From Mesostigma viride (lineage: Eukaryota; Streptophyta; Mesostigmatophyceae; Mesostigmatales; Mesostigmataceae): a stretch of 64,000 nucleotides of DNA. The position numbers and the translations under genes are program-made. Of the stretch, positions 9,578 to 20,103 are shown one piece after another. A model generated the notes under the pieces. That model saw only the letters and a program-made list of their open reading frames with translations. It searched no databases and was not told the origin of the DNA. Within the stretch, counting starts at the first letter, position 1. Each line of letters begins with the position of its first letter. The stretch lies in contig RPFO01000369.1 of the NCBI GenBank assembly GCA_009746045.1, forward strand, positions 1-64,000. The letters run 5' to 3'.

Positions 9578-10193
9578 AGTTAACGTAAAGGATTTACGTT
9601 AGATGGATAGAGATTGTTACGCTCTTTCCAACGGCACCTTGAACGCCTTATTTGGTTAAGGAACGTAAAAGTTATGACGTTTCCTAGGCTGTGCCGACAG
9701 TACCCGGCGCGCCACTGTGGGCGCGTACGGACACAGGATGTACAAGTGTCACTTTGATAGTCCGCAGGACGTTGACAGGACTTGTACAGGACTTGATGGT
9801 CAATTGATAGGTAGGGGCGCTGTAGCGCGCCAGGACCTATGAGACAATTGATGCTGAGCAGTGTACGGATAGGTCCACAGGACTAGCCGTATGGACAATT
9901 GATAGATCTGCGCGCCAAAGGCGTGCCAGAGTCTGTGTAATCAATTGATTGACAGTTCAGCTGTGACAGTGCAGCTGAATACTTGGACGCGTCCCTAACA
10001 GCCTATATGTGTGACTTGGTCGCACCGGGACGCTAGTTCTTGCGTGCACGTTCTCTTGGCACTGCGACCCTGTCGCCTGTGCTGCGTGCAGTCTTGGAAG
10101 TGACGTGACTTACGTCTGTGTTCCTTGTTATTAATAAAGGCAACTTCCTGCAAGAACCATGGCGGAATTCTTGGCATTCACTCTCATACAACT
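9578..10193 (+). repeat. 5' LTR of copia A
   Basis: Starts AGTTAACG and ends CATACAACT. The boundaries are the exact limits of identity with 19485-20098 and agree with the TTACC duplication. It contains an AATAAA signal near 10133. The following bases, CGTATTACAA, do not begin with TGG, so the primer-binding site is not the usual tRNA 3'-end complement. Confidence 0.9.
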
Positions 10194-10705
10194 CGTATTA
10201 CAAGCCTCGTTCCAAATATGCCAAAGTCTGAAGAATTCCAAATTCCCGGTGATGAGGAGATAGCCGCTCCGCCGGCTGATCCTTCACCAAGACCGGCTGC
10301 GCCATCGTGGCAACAATTGCTTGACGAGGTCACGATATCGCTGGACGAACTTCATCGTCGGCAGCGCGCAGCTCTTCCATTGCTCGGGGATTTCCCCGAG
10401 GACCCCCGTTTGCCGCAGCTGGTGCCGGCTATACGCGCGCCGTTGGACCAAATTCGCAACATTTTGTCGCAATTTACGGTCCAGGTGCGTGGCGGTTTGC
10501 GGTCGGTGACCGAAGTCACCACTGCTATCGAGGAGCTGGACAACGCCATCTCTTCGCTGACCGGCTACCAGAGAAATTTACAAAACTGGGCATCGGTACG
10601 CACGGGGGGCGCGCCGGTGGTCTCGACAAACTTATTTCAAGACCTCGCATTGCTGTCGCTGCTCACACGCGGCGTACGCAGTCGCGAACGCCAGGTTCTC
10701 ATTAA

Positions 10706-13397
10706 GGGGACCGGACGGTTCCGAATTTTTTGGCGCCAAAAAATTCGCGCCGGTACCGAAGGTCATAAATTTCACGTGCACGGTGCGCGCACCCCTTGCG
10801 GAAGTGGCCATGGCGACTGCGTTCAGGCGAAACTACCACCCTAGGGCAGGCGAAATGCAAAAATTTTACTCGAATCTAAAAGACGATAAGTTTATGATGT
10901 TGGTTTGTGGCGGAAATCAGCTGGTTTACAATATCGCTGTTGTTTTTTTATGCCATCGGCATGGGGGGTAATCTGAATTTTTTGGTCGCGCGGAATGAAA
11001 TAGAATTCATGATAGCGGCTGTAAAATCGCGGTTTTGGGGGTTGTTCTGACCGTGAAGCAGGCATTAATATCGGTTGCATCGAATTCTAAACCGAGCTGG
11101 TGCTTTTTGCCAGATTTTCGGCCATTATCGGTAAGTAATTGTTCAGACCTGCGCAGTGCGTGTCTGACCTGTCCATGGAATAACGGCTGTTATTGCGCGC
11201 CTGGGCGAGGGATTTACGAGGGCGAGTTACAGATTTGTCGCGAATGTTATATGCTATCAGTGCCTTCTTCTATGAGCTCATCGTTCGATTTTTTTTGCGT
11301 TCTTTTTGGGCAGTTTCCGCCAGCTAGCTTGCCGTCGCTTGCCGTTGTGTTGCCGAATACCTGGCAGCTTTAGATTGTTTTCGTTGATGTCGTGATCAGG
11401 GCCGCTTCAGTCGCAGCCTATAGCTCTTCGGGAAGGTATAAGGCTGCCATTTCATAAAACGTGTTCTGGCAAGGATGTTGTGCGTATGGACGCTTCTTGT
11501 TGTTTGGGAGTGACGCACCCTCTCTTCGCAGGCCGCAGCGGCATCACAGCGCTCATGCGCTGAAGGGCCGCCAATGGTTTCTTTGCATTTTATCGTGCAG
11601 GGATGGAAGTGTTTTAGTGATGATGATGTTGGAGATATTGCATTTGTGTGACTGCATGTAGATAGCTGGCACCAATGGTTGTTTGAGCTTTCCTTTGTTA
11701 TGATGATGTGACAAGACTACAATGTGCTGAGCCAACCATGGTTGACATGCATGACTGCATGCAAGCTATATATACCATGTTCCTACTTGGTTCCTTGCCC
11801 TCCATAGTCCCAGTTTGTCATCCATGCCGGGGAGGACAGTTAAGGAGGTGTTGTTGAGCTGATTAGCTTGGTTGGCATCAACCTTACACTCTAACCTGGG
11901 AGAAACATAGGAAATGCTGCTTAGGCATGTTAGGGCTACCATCGTCAAGGCTATGAACATATTTACAAGGCTGGCCATGCTGGAGGGATGATGAACACAT
12001 ATGAGGTGCGTGGCCACCCCTTTGTACATTGTAAACATACTCAGCGTGGTTTTGGTGCATGTTGGATGGCATATGAAGTGGCACTGTGGGGTTACTAACT
12101 TACTGAGTGGTCCTTAGCGCCTTGTCAGGTGGACGGTGGTCATATAGGAAACCCATCAACTTGAGTAGTTGTTGTCACAATGACCCCCCACGTTGAGCAT
12201 GCGTTGCCGTCAGCGTGCAAGAGTTAATCATGTGTGCTTTGGTCAGTTTGCAGATGTCTTTGATGAAGAAGGAGGTGCTAGTGTGGCTGAATGGTTACTA
12301 TAATTTCCTTGTAGTGTCTACATGGGTGGCCGTCTTGGAATGGTTGTAACTTGGGCAGTTCTTGTCAGAACGTCGTCAAACCTTGAACATAGGAGGTACC
12401 GTATGTGCAGAGGATGGTAGTATGTGGTTGGGCATCACGGTCACACCGGCTGTGGAGGAGCAGCTGGCCTCCCTCAAGCTGGAGAGGGCACGCCAGCAGG
12501 CCAAGAAGAGGGACCCAAACTGGCGCAGGCTGCGCAAGAAGAAAAAAACTGAGGCCCAGGGGGGCAAGTGGAAGGATAACAAGGCCGGGGGGAGTATGAG
12601 CATGGCAGTGGCTATGCCATCTACGGGCAGCCCGTGGCAGGGCAGGAAGGGGGGGGGAAGCCAGTGACAGTGGCAGTGACAGTGTGCTCTGCACGGTGTG
12701 TGGCGGTGCAGAGCACAAGAAGGTGAACCCCTTTCTCTTGTGTTCGAACCAGGATCCGGGCGACCATGGGGCCACATGTTGTGCTTGGGTTTCACGCTGT
12801 CCACCGTGCCTGGTGATCCCTGGTTTTGTGCAGCATGTGATGACACGGGGGCCAACAGTGTGCTTGATTGACAGTTTTTCCAGTTTTTTCCAAGTCCTGA
12901 AATGGGCTATAACCATGATCATATATGTGTTATACTGGTCAGATTGAGCTGAAAATTTGTCAGTGTACATTTCCCACCATCTAATATTTGATTTTATCCC
13001 CACTGGCCATATAACATGTGTTATTGATTTGATTTATTTTTTTACGTGCTAAAAAAGACCCTTTTTAGGTCAAAATTTATCATCTACTAGTTTGAAGTAC
13101 CATTTTTGGGACCCAACTAGCCAGATTTTTTGTAAACAGTGGGAACTTAAAGAAAATATCATGGCTGATTGAATTTGGTCTTGCCATGCACCTAGGCACT
13201 AGGTGCCATGGACCCTATGGTTTAGCGTATTATGCTGGCATCCGGTGTATAGCCAGGGGTCATGAACCCTACAGGTGGGGGATGCATGCCCAAACATGTT
13301 GTTTTGATGCCCCAAACTCAAATCTGGACGTATCATGTGCAATTACAATGTTATTACATGAGTTCACTTTTGGGGTGGTTAGAACCGTCCGGTCCCC
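10706..13397. mobile_element. 2.69 kb TTAA-flanked DNA-transposon-like insertion
   Basis: Perfect 16-base terminal inverted repeats GGGGACCGGACGGTTC (10706-10721) and its complement (13382-13397) are flanked by TTAA on both sides (10702-10705, 13398-13401). The empty site is preserved in copia B (CTCATTAACCTGG at 34791-34803). TTAA duplications are the hallmark of piggyBac-type elements, although a 3-base TTA/TAA model cannot be excluded. A near-perfect palindrome lies just inside the left end (10723-10747). No transposase is recognised, so the element is probably non-autonomous. Confidence 0.85.
12684..12871 (+). pseudogene. PHD-finger-like remnant inside the TTAA element
   Basis: One frame reads CTVCGG then FLLCSN; after a one-base frame change near 12750-12770 another frame reads HMLCLGF, then VPGDPWFCAACD, ending at the stop at 12869-12871. 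In order this follows the PHD zinc-finger layout: Cys-x2-Cys, Leu-Leu-Cys, His-x2-Cys, Trp-Phe-Cys-x2-Cys. It may be a captured host gene piece or the cysteine-rich tail of a decayed transposase. The preceding Lys/Arg-rich frame at 12362-12667 might belong to the same gene. Confidence 0.45.
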
Positions 13398-13794
13398 TTA
13401 ACCTGGTGGCTTTTCTCGCAGCTTTGCGAGAGTGGATTCCCGCAGGTTGGGAATTGTTGTCGATTTTTACACATCCTCTGCGCCTCGTCGCGCGTCGGCG
13501 CATCGCAACTTTCGCGCCGGGGAGCACACCGGTTTTGATACATACCGGTGCAGGTCCGGCACACACGCCGGAAATGGAGGATCCTGAGTTTTATACCTAT
13601 GAGTACTGCGATTTCCGGGGCCTCGACTACTGAGTCGGCCATTTTTTTTCCAGTGCTCGTCGACATTTAGTCGATTTTTCAGCGGCGATTCGCGGGGGCG
13701 GCGGCGACACCGGCGCAGGCGGCAGTTGCGACAATTTTTTACATACTTTATTCTGCTGCTTTGCTGAGGTGTTTTGAATAGCTTGTAGTGCAGA

Positions 13795-14912
13795 ATGGCA
13801 GACGGGCGCCGTAGCAAAGGTGCCCCAGCCAGTGGGAATAATGGTGGTGCTGGTAGCGGGACAGCTCACGTAGATGACGTGGGTGTCACCGGGAAATTAC
13901 CAATGTTCATCACAACCCTAATAATACACAAGCTGTTCTTGGTTATGATCTCACTACCCAGGGTTTGCTTATTGTGAATCAACTGCAACCTGTCACGTCA
14001 GACACAAAGCCCAAGCAGGCTGAGGAGTTTGTGGAGGGGCTAGAGGGGTTTCCAAGTTTGTACGGTGGTACAAACTATTACCAGATCTGGATAGGTAGCC
14101 AGACTTTTGGCAAGTGTACAGATCAGATAAAGGACCTCACTAGAGAGTGTAAGAAGGCCAACAAGGCCTGGTCCAGCTACGTGGCAGAGTTAAAGGAGCT
14201 GCTAGAGGATCAGAGGAAGAAAGTGGGGATCCATTGGCAGGATAAATACCAGGGGTGGGAGGTCAAGGGAGACCTGATCCAGAACTTCCTTAACTATTGT
14301 AAAATGGTTGAGGAGGGCAGGGCTCACGGCTTTAATGTTGCTGACAACATAGCCCTGACAAACTGGCTCAAGGTTTCTGGGCTGGACAAGGCTACACGTG
14401 GCTCTTTAAAGGTCATGTGTGCCCCACACTCAACCCTCAAGGCCTACAAGGTCATAATCAAACAAGCACTCGAGGCAGAGGAGCTGTTTGAGGGTGGAGT
14501 GCCAGCAGTGAAGGCTACCCAGGCAGGTGGGCGTACCCAGGGTGGCTCCAAATCGTCTGAGGCTGACCGAAGCCAAGGAGGGCGTAGGGGCAACCACAAC
14601 AAGCGGAAGGCCAATCATTCACCCGACCCTGACGGGAGGTCACACTCCAAGTCGGTGTTCAGGCGGGTGGGTGGTCAGCCCAAGCAGGGCAACGCGTCTG
14701 ACAACGGGGGCAGTGGCCAGGGCAAGTCAAAGATACAATGCTACCTGTGCAAGGGGTGGGGGCACATCAAGAAGGAGTGTCCCAGCTTCAAGAAGACCCA
14801 GGGCCAGGGCAGCAACAAGAATAACAACAACAACAAGAAGAAGAACAACAACAAGTCCCAGGCAGGCCAGCCTTCAAAGGGCAGTCAGCAAGAAGACAAC
14901 AAGGAGCAGTGA
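13795..14912 (+). pseudogene. Copia A gag, frameshifted
   Basis: Begins MADGRRSKGAPASGNN at 13795, matching copia B at 35179. The frame shifts near 13890-13965 relative to copia B. The main part (from 13965) includes the helical capsid-like region (YGGTNYYQIWIGSQTF, KVGIHWQDKYQGWEV) and a CCHC zinc knuckle CYLCKGWGHIKKEC, then an Asn/Lys/Gln-rich basic tail. The gag stop at 14910-14912 is TGA in the context CAGTGACTG, the same as in copia B. Gag packages the element RNA into virus-like particles. Confidence 0.85.
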
Positions 14913-15052
14913 CTGTCTGAGGCAACCCCTACACACCTTAATTCACCCAGGGGGAGGCCAGGTGCTCCAATGCAGATTTTATATCTGGGCAACAAGAGGG
15001 TGATCTCCAGGTTCAGGGTGGCCCCAGGTCACCTGGAGAGGTACAGGTTCCT

Positions 15053-16798
15053 ATGAAGACGTCCTTGACAGCTGATGCAGCTGTAAGAATGTCTGACCCC
15101 ATGCATCCTCGTGCTGGGCACGAGGGTGGACCTCTCATTTTGAGAGAAACCAATGTACAACCACAGAGGGGTGTGAAGGCCTCTGGTGGTATGCATGTGG
15201 TCCCTGCTGGCGGTCCAGGTGTTGGGCATGAGCAGGGTGACTCAGGCTCTGAGTCAGAACAGGATGGAAGTCAGCATGGTGATGCTGGACAACCTGACAG
15301 CACAGTCCTGACTGTGCCAGGGACTGCTTCCTCTGTGTACCAGGAGTTGGGTGCCCGAATCCACAACATGTTTGGGCATGCCACTTCTCTGTCAAACAAC
15401 TTTGCCTTCCGTATGGGCAGGGCACCCCTTCTCAAGGCGTGTCAGCAAGCTGCCTCACGGTGTAAGTGCCAGTTGTCCTCCAACAAGCCCAGGAAATCAC
15501 ATGCCAAAGCTCTACCTCAGAGCATTGGTGATCTGCAGTGTGATATCCAACACATCAGGGGCATGCAACTGTTGGTGTGCGTGGACAGGTACACAAAATA
15601 CAAGGTGCTGGAGCATTTACCTTCTATGAAGAACAGGTACTTGCTGGCTGCCCTGCAGAATGTAAGAGCCAAGTTTCCTACCACAAGGATCCAGGTGGAC
15701 ATGCAGTTTCAGCATCTCAAGGGTGATCCTACCCTTCCTGAGTTGCTGGTTACACCTAGGGAGGCTCATGGGCAGCAGGGTGCTATCGAGAGGGCAATCC
15801 AGGAGGTCAAGAAATTGATCATCTCTGAAGACTGGGTACCCTTGTCTGCACCTGCACTTGTCAGGAGTGCATGGCTGAGGAACGTGGAGCAGCAGCTGAA
15901 CAGCAGGGTTAACTTCTACTATGATGGAGTTGCTGTCAGCCCAATGGGTCTATATCATGGCCTGTGCCCACCACATGTGCTGGAGGGCTGGAAACATGCT
16001 GCACATGTCACCTTTGCCAAGCTGAGGGAGAAGGACCGGGGTTGGAAGATGCTGGAGCCACAAGTGGGTCAGAAGGTCCTAGCTTGGAAGGAACCTAGCC
16101 TTTATGGCAAACGTGGTAGCTGGAGTCCTGGGGTGGTTACCCAGGTTGATGAAGCTAGCCACGCATGCTTGGTCAGCATGGAGGACGAACCAAAGCATGT
16201 GCACCGGCTGAGTTGGTCATATGTCAAGCCTAACCTGATGAATGAGGGCAGTCAGGCACAAGGCTCACAGGATCTGCAGGATTTTCAGGTCCCAAGTGAC
16301 ATCACTGACGCAACGACCACATCTGTTGCAGGGGAATCTGTCAGCCCTGGCCAGGTTGCAGAGGTACTTGTTGAACAGGCTGCAAGGTCAACAGCTGGGG
16401 AGTCAACTGTCAAGCCCAAGGCACTAACCAAGCCCAGGGGGACAAGTTTGGCTGGATTGATTGGGGCTCTACAAAGAGCCAAGAAGCAGCCCAAGGTAGC
16501 CAAGCTCAGGTGGCATGGCAATCTGGGGCTGGACACTGCCTTAGAGGTAGACACTAATTCTCAGGTTTCCATCATTGGGACCAGGGCTGCAGCAGGGTAC
16601 AGCATGACTGAACCCAGCTATCAGTTTGTGTCTGACTTCAGTGGCGGGGTACACGTGAAGGTACTGGGTGAGGTATTATTCCTATCCTTGGACAGGACAC
16701 TGCTTTTGTGTCTTGGAGGGCTATCAAGGACCTGCTCTTCTGGGGCAGAATTTCCTATGCCAGGATGGGGTAGTGATCACGTCCTCTCTCCTGACTAA
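15053..16798 (+). CDS. Copia A pol part 1: integrase then protease-like domain
   Basis: Frame of 581 codons. A pre-integrase HHCC module (HNMFGH then ACQQAASRCKC) precedes the catalytic core: Asp in DIQHIRGM, Asp in IQVDMQF and Glu in HGQQGAIERAIQ, with 29 residues between the last two. Near residues 495-560 the frame carries LEVDTNSQVSIIG and GPALLGQNFL, which resemble the catalytic and flap-distal motifs of a retropepsin (normally DTG/DSG and IIG/ILG). No second protease is visible between gag and integrase. Protease therefore lies after integrase, unlike the usual copia order. The frame ends prematurely because of a one-base deletion near 16675 relative to copia B. Confidence 0.8.
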   Translation: MKTSLTADAAVRMSDPMHPRAGHEGGPLILRETNVQPQRGVKASGGMHVVPAGGPGVGHEQGDSGSESEQDGSQHGDAGQPDSTVLTVPGTASSVYQELGARIHNMFGHATSLSNNFAFRMGRAPLLKACQQAASRCKCQLSSNKPRKSHAKALPQSIGDLQCDIQHIRGMQLLVCVDRYTKYKVLEHLPSMKNRYLLAALQNVRAKFPTTRIQVDMQFQHLKGDPTLPELLVTPREAHGQQGAIERAIQEVKKLIISEDWVPLSAPALVRSAWLRNVEQQLNSRVNFYYDGVAVSPMGLYHGLCPPHVLEGWKHAAHVTFAKLREKDRGWKMLEPQVGQKVLAWKEPSLYGKRGSWSPGVVTQVDEASHACLVSMEDEPKHVHRLSWSYVKPNLMNEGSQAQGSQDLQDFQVPSDITDATTTSVAGESVSPGQVAEVLVEQAARSTAGESTVKPKALTKPRGTSLAGLIGALQRAKKQPKVAKLRWHGNLGLDTALEVDTNSQVSIIGTRAAAGYSMTEPSYQFVSDFSGGVHVKVLGEVLFLSLDRTLLLCLGGLSRTCSSGAEFPMPGWGSDHVLSPD

Positions 16799-18534
16799 GG
16801 AAGGGGCTGGTCAGGTCCCACTGATTAATTTCAGGACCACTCACCTATCACGTGCAGTAACCAGGACGGTTAAGCGTGTGCAAGTGTGCCAGGGGCAGGA
16901 GCCCTTGGTTGATGACCTCATATTGCCAGCTGCTAGTCATCCAAGCAGTTTGGGCATTGGTCCTCACTCACTTGCTGGACACAGCCCTATCAACTACCAA
17001 GGCCTGGTGAAGCTCATGTCCTCTCCCATTATGTGTCCCCAGGTCACACTGGGTCTGATTAAATCTGGGGAGGACTGGATCTCCAAGAAATGCGTGGAAC
17101 CTGTCAATGACCTGCCTCCTGCACGACGTCTACTCAAGCTCAAGTTTGTCATCAAGATGAAGGAGGTGGACGGGGTCAAGGTACCACATGTCAGGCCAGT
17201 GCTGAATGAGTTCAAGGGTACTGGTGAGTGCACTGCTGAGGAGTTGTATACCCCTGGCATGCTGCATGACACTTGGAGGCTGCTGCTGTGTGTATTTCTA
17301 GGCCTTCTCAACAAGGGCTTGGACTATGGCTCAGTGGTGGTAGACTTCAAGAGGGCATTTCTGGAGGGGATGCAGATGTGGCACAGGAAAAGTGGGAGGG
17401 CAAGACGCCTTTCTATGTCAGGGTGCCTGCTGTATGGAAAAGGGACATTCACACTGAGTTCCTTAAAATCCTCAAGGGCCTGGAGGGCCTGAGGTCAAGT
17501 CCAATAATCTGGAGGGAGACTCTCAACCGTTTCCTGAAGGAGCATTGCAACTTGAAGGTCTCTCCTGTAGACCCCTGTCTGTTTCTGGGGCAATGGGAAG
17601 GCCTGCCAGTGTATGCTTCGCTGCACGGGGATGACCTACATCTGATAGCTCCCACGTCGTGGCTTAAGGAGCTGATCTCCATCATTAAGTCCAAGTTTCC
17701 TCTGGGTAGGGAGCAATGGCAGGTGGAGAATGAGCCTCTGCTGTTTGTGGGCATGGAGGCCACACTGGTGAAGAAGGGGGGGAGTGGCGTATGCTGCTGG
17801 TGGGGGGCAATGATTATCAAGAGACCCTCATTAGCAAGCTTCCTCCAACCATCACACAGGCACTGTGTCCTATGGTGAGGGGCATGGTTGCTTGGGTGGC
17901 AGGCATTTCCAGGCCAGACCTTATGGTCATAGCCAGGTTGCCTGATGACATGCTGGTGGAGCTAGGGTCTGCCAAGGTGGCTGATCAGGTCAGGGCTTCA
18001 TCTGGCATTCTGTTGTCTGCAGTGGATTTATCACAACCCATTTGCATGGAGCTGTATGTGGATAGCTCAATGGACAGCAGGCAGGTCTCCAAGGTCAGGG
18101 GCAGGGCTGCAGGGCTCTTTGTGCTCAGACAGGAAGGCCTGGGGAGTTTGGTGAGCTGGTTTAGTCGCCTGCACAAACGGGTGGCTGTCAGCAGTGATGT
18201 GGCAGAATGCAGGGCTATTTGTGAAGGCATTCACACAAGCCTTTATCTGAAGGAGTTGCTTCATCAGATGACTTCTAACACTCCTTGGCCACTTCAGGTT
18301 ACCACTCTTCTAAAAACAGACTCCATGGGGATGGTGCAGTTTGTGCACAGGCAGATGGCCAGAAGTAGGGACTTGGATTATCTCCTTCTTAAGGAGTTGT
18401 CCTCCTTGGCCAATATTGAGCATATCCCTGGGGTTGACAATCCTGCTGATGCTTTGACCAAGCTAGTGCAGAAGGCAGCAGTGCAATACAAGGTTCTTCA
18501 GTCTCTGATGGACCCATCTCAGCAAGCTGTCTAA
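16668..18534 (+). pseudogene. Copia A pol part 2: RT and RNase H, frameshifted
   Basis: Three overlapping frames make up one RT-RNase H region. RT motifs: LKLKFVIKMKEVDG, VVVDFKRAFLEG (first catalytic Asp), GLRSSPIIWRETLNRFL, and ASLHGDDLHLIAP, where HGDD replaces the common YVDD. RNase H: MELYVDSSMD, SDVAECRAICEG, KTDSMGMVQF and NPADALTKL. Single-base losses in G runs near 17370 and 17775 break the frame compared with copia B. The final stop is at 18532-18534. The family primes and copies the element RNA into cDNA. Confidence 0.85.
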
Positions 18535-18816
18535 GCTGGTGCCTGGTTATAGGGCATTGGAGAGCAGATTGTGTGGTAGTGTCAGCATTGTGACTGGCAT
18601 AATACCTGTATTTTAGTCTGTACTAAGGCTCATGGACCATGGTACACTCACTCTGATTTTAATCAGGATACAGCCAGGTTTTGGCTGGGGTTCATGCTGT
18701 TGACTACACAAGGTTGACAGGTCCATTACAGACCATGTATTCTATTTTAAAAGAAATGTATATTTGTACATACTTCTCACAATGGTCTGGGAACCTTTAT
18801 TCTGGGGTTTATAGGG

Positions 18817-18833
18817 CGGGGTTCGATTCCCTG
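18817..18833 (+). promoter_or_regulatory. T-arm-like hairpin with pol III B-box-like loop (copia A)
   Basis: Stem CGGGG / CCCTG around loop TTCGATT, within GGTTCGATTCC, which matches the tRNA B-box consensus. The same structure occurs in copia B (61821-61837) and, with different stem bases but perfect pairing, in copia C (48068-48084 minus, TGGGG/CCCCA around TTCAATT). No complete tRNA cloverleaf surrounds it. Confidence 0.5.
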
Positions 18834-18975
18834 GTATTATGTTTCTACAAGCTGGCCTGTTCAGGTGTTTGCCTGTTCAGACTTCCCTAGTTCCCCAGGG
18901 CAGGATTTAATTGTTGCCTATGTGTTTCATTTTGTCATTTGTTTGCTGTGGCAGTTTACCATCTGGCAAGTAGAC

Positions 18976-18996
18976 GGGCGCCGTAAGACGGGCGCC
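18976..18996 (+). promoter_or_regulatory. GGGCGCC pair in copia A 3' region
   Basis: Two GGGCGCC motifs 7 bases apart. Equivalent pairs occur in copia B (61980-62004) and copia C (minus, 47916-47937). GGCGCC is self-complementary and might act in RNA dimerisation. The stretch AGACGGGCGCCGTA also occurs at the start of copia A gag (13799-13812). Confidence 0.4.
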
Positions 18997-19484
18997 AATA
19001 GACCCCTGTTGAGAGAATGACAGGCAAACTATTGTAATACGCCTTACTTTGTCAAGTGGTATTTTAATTGTCATGGATTTATTGTACTTATATTGAATAT
19101 GTACTGGGTTTTATGGGATTAGTATCTGGGATTAATGTAACTCACCGCCAGAAGGTCATTGTACTGGAGGCTCTACCGAGGTGATGGGATTAATTCCTGG
19201 AGAAGACCTCATAGAATTAACCTGTATGTATTTAATTTTGTGTGCTTCTAATATCTGGTGGTACTCTGTAATGCCACTTCCATAGGTTTTTATCCATTTC
19301 TCATGGAATGGTTTTCCCTGTGGCAGATCTGTTTCTTTTCCAGTTCCTTAAAAGAAAAGGCTGGGGGAATGGCAATGGCCATTAAAGACATCTGTTCAAG
19401 CTTCAAGCTGGAGTGAAGGACATTTCAAGCTACTTCAAGGGTCCCTGGCAGGGGATGTGATCCCTAAAGAAAAGAAGGGATTGG

Positions 19485-20098
19485 AGTTAACGTAAAGGAT
19501 TTACGTTAGATGGATAGAGATTGTTACGCTCTTTCCAACGGCACCTTGAACGCCTCATTTGGTTAAGGAACGTAAAAGTTATGACGTTTCCTAGGCTGTG
19601 CCGACAGTACCCGGCGCGCCACTGTGGGCGCGTACGGACACAGGATGTACAAGTGTCACTTTGATAGTCCGCAGGACGTTGACAGGACTTGTACAGGACT
19701 TGATGGTCAATTGATAGGTAGGCGCTGTAGCGCGCCAGGACCTATGAGACAATTGATGCTGAGCAGTGTACGGATAGGTCCACAGGACTAGCCGTATGGA
19801 CAATTGATAGATCTGCGCGCCAAAGGCGTGCCAGAGTCTGTGTAATCAATTGATTGACAGTTCAGCTGTGACAGTGCAGCTGAATACTTGGACGCGTCCC
19901 TAACAACCTATATGTGTGACTTGGTCGCACCGGGACGCTAGTTCTTGCGTGCACGTTCTCTTGGCACTGCGACCCTGTCGCCTGTGCTGCGTGCAGTCTT
20001 GGAAGTGACGTGACTTACGTCTGTGTTCCTTGTTATTAATAAAGGCAACTTCCTGCAAGAACCATGGCGGAATTCTTGGCATTCACTCTCATACAACT
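19485..20098 (+). repeat. 3' LTR of copia A
   Basis: Runs AGTTAACG to CATACAACT, 614 bp, nearly identical to 9578-10193. Followed by the TTACC target duplication (20099-20103) and then gypsy B ORF3 sequence. Confidence 0.9.
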
Positions 20099-20103
20099 TT
20101 ACC

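Larger units (their letters stand above)
10218..13633 (+). pseudogene. Copia A upstream ORF (ORF1), split by a transposon
   Basis: The coding start MPKSEEFQIPGDEEIAAPP is at 10218. The frame runs to 10705, is interrupted by the 10706-13397 insertion, and resumes at 13402 to a stop at 13633 (ending EYCDFRGLDY). The uninterrupted homologue is the 249-residue ORF at 34280-35029 in copia B. It sits between the 5' LTR and gag. Features are an acidic Pro-rich N-terminus and a probably helical body. I do not recognise the family. Confidence 0.8.
18535..19484 (+). other. Copia A 3' non-coding region
   Basis: About 950 bases between the RNase H stop and the 3' LTR. It contains a T-arm-like hairpin (18817-18833), a GGGCGCC pair (18976-18996) and a polypurine tract AAAGAAAAGAAGGGATTGG ending at 19484. 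Copia C has the same three parts in the same order. No ORF is supported. Confidence 0.7.
9578..20098 (+). mobile_element. Copia A: complete copia-type LTR element with AG...CT ends
   Basis: Two LTRs of 616 and 614 bp bound the element. It is flanked by a 5-base target duplication TTACC (9573-9577 and 20099-20103), which also reunites gypsy B ORF3. Internal order: extra ORF, gag with zinc knuckle, integrase, protease-like domain, RT, RNase H, then a ~950-base non-coding 3' region. Without its own 2.7 kb insertion it is about 7.8 kb. LTRs differ by about two substitutions and one 2-base indel, so insertion was recent. Several frameshifts break the genes. Confidence 0.9.

Noticed and set aside
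18790-18850. tRNA gene at GGTTCGATTCC
   Set aside because: Only a T-arm can be folded; no A box, acceptor stem or anticodon arm at the right distance.
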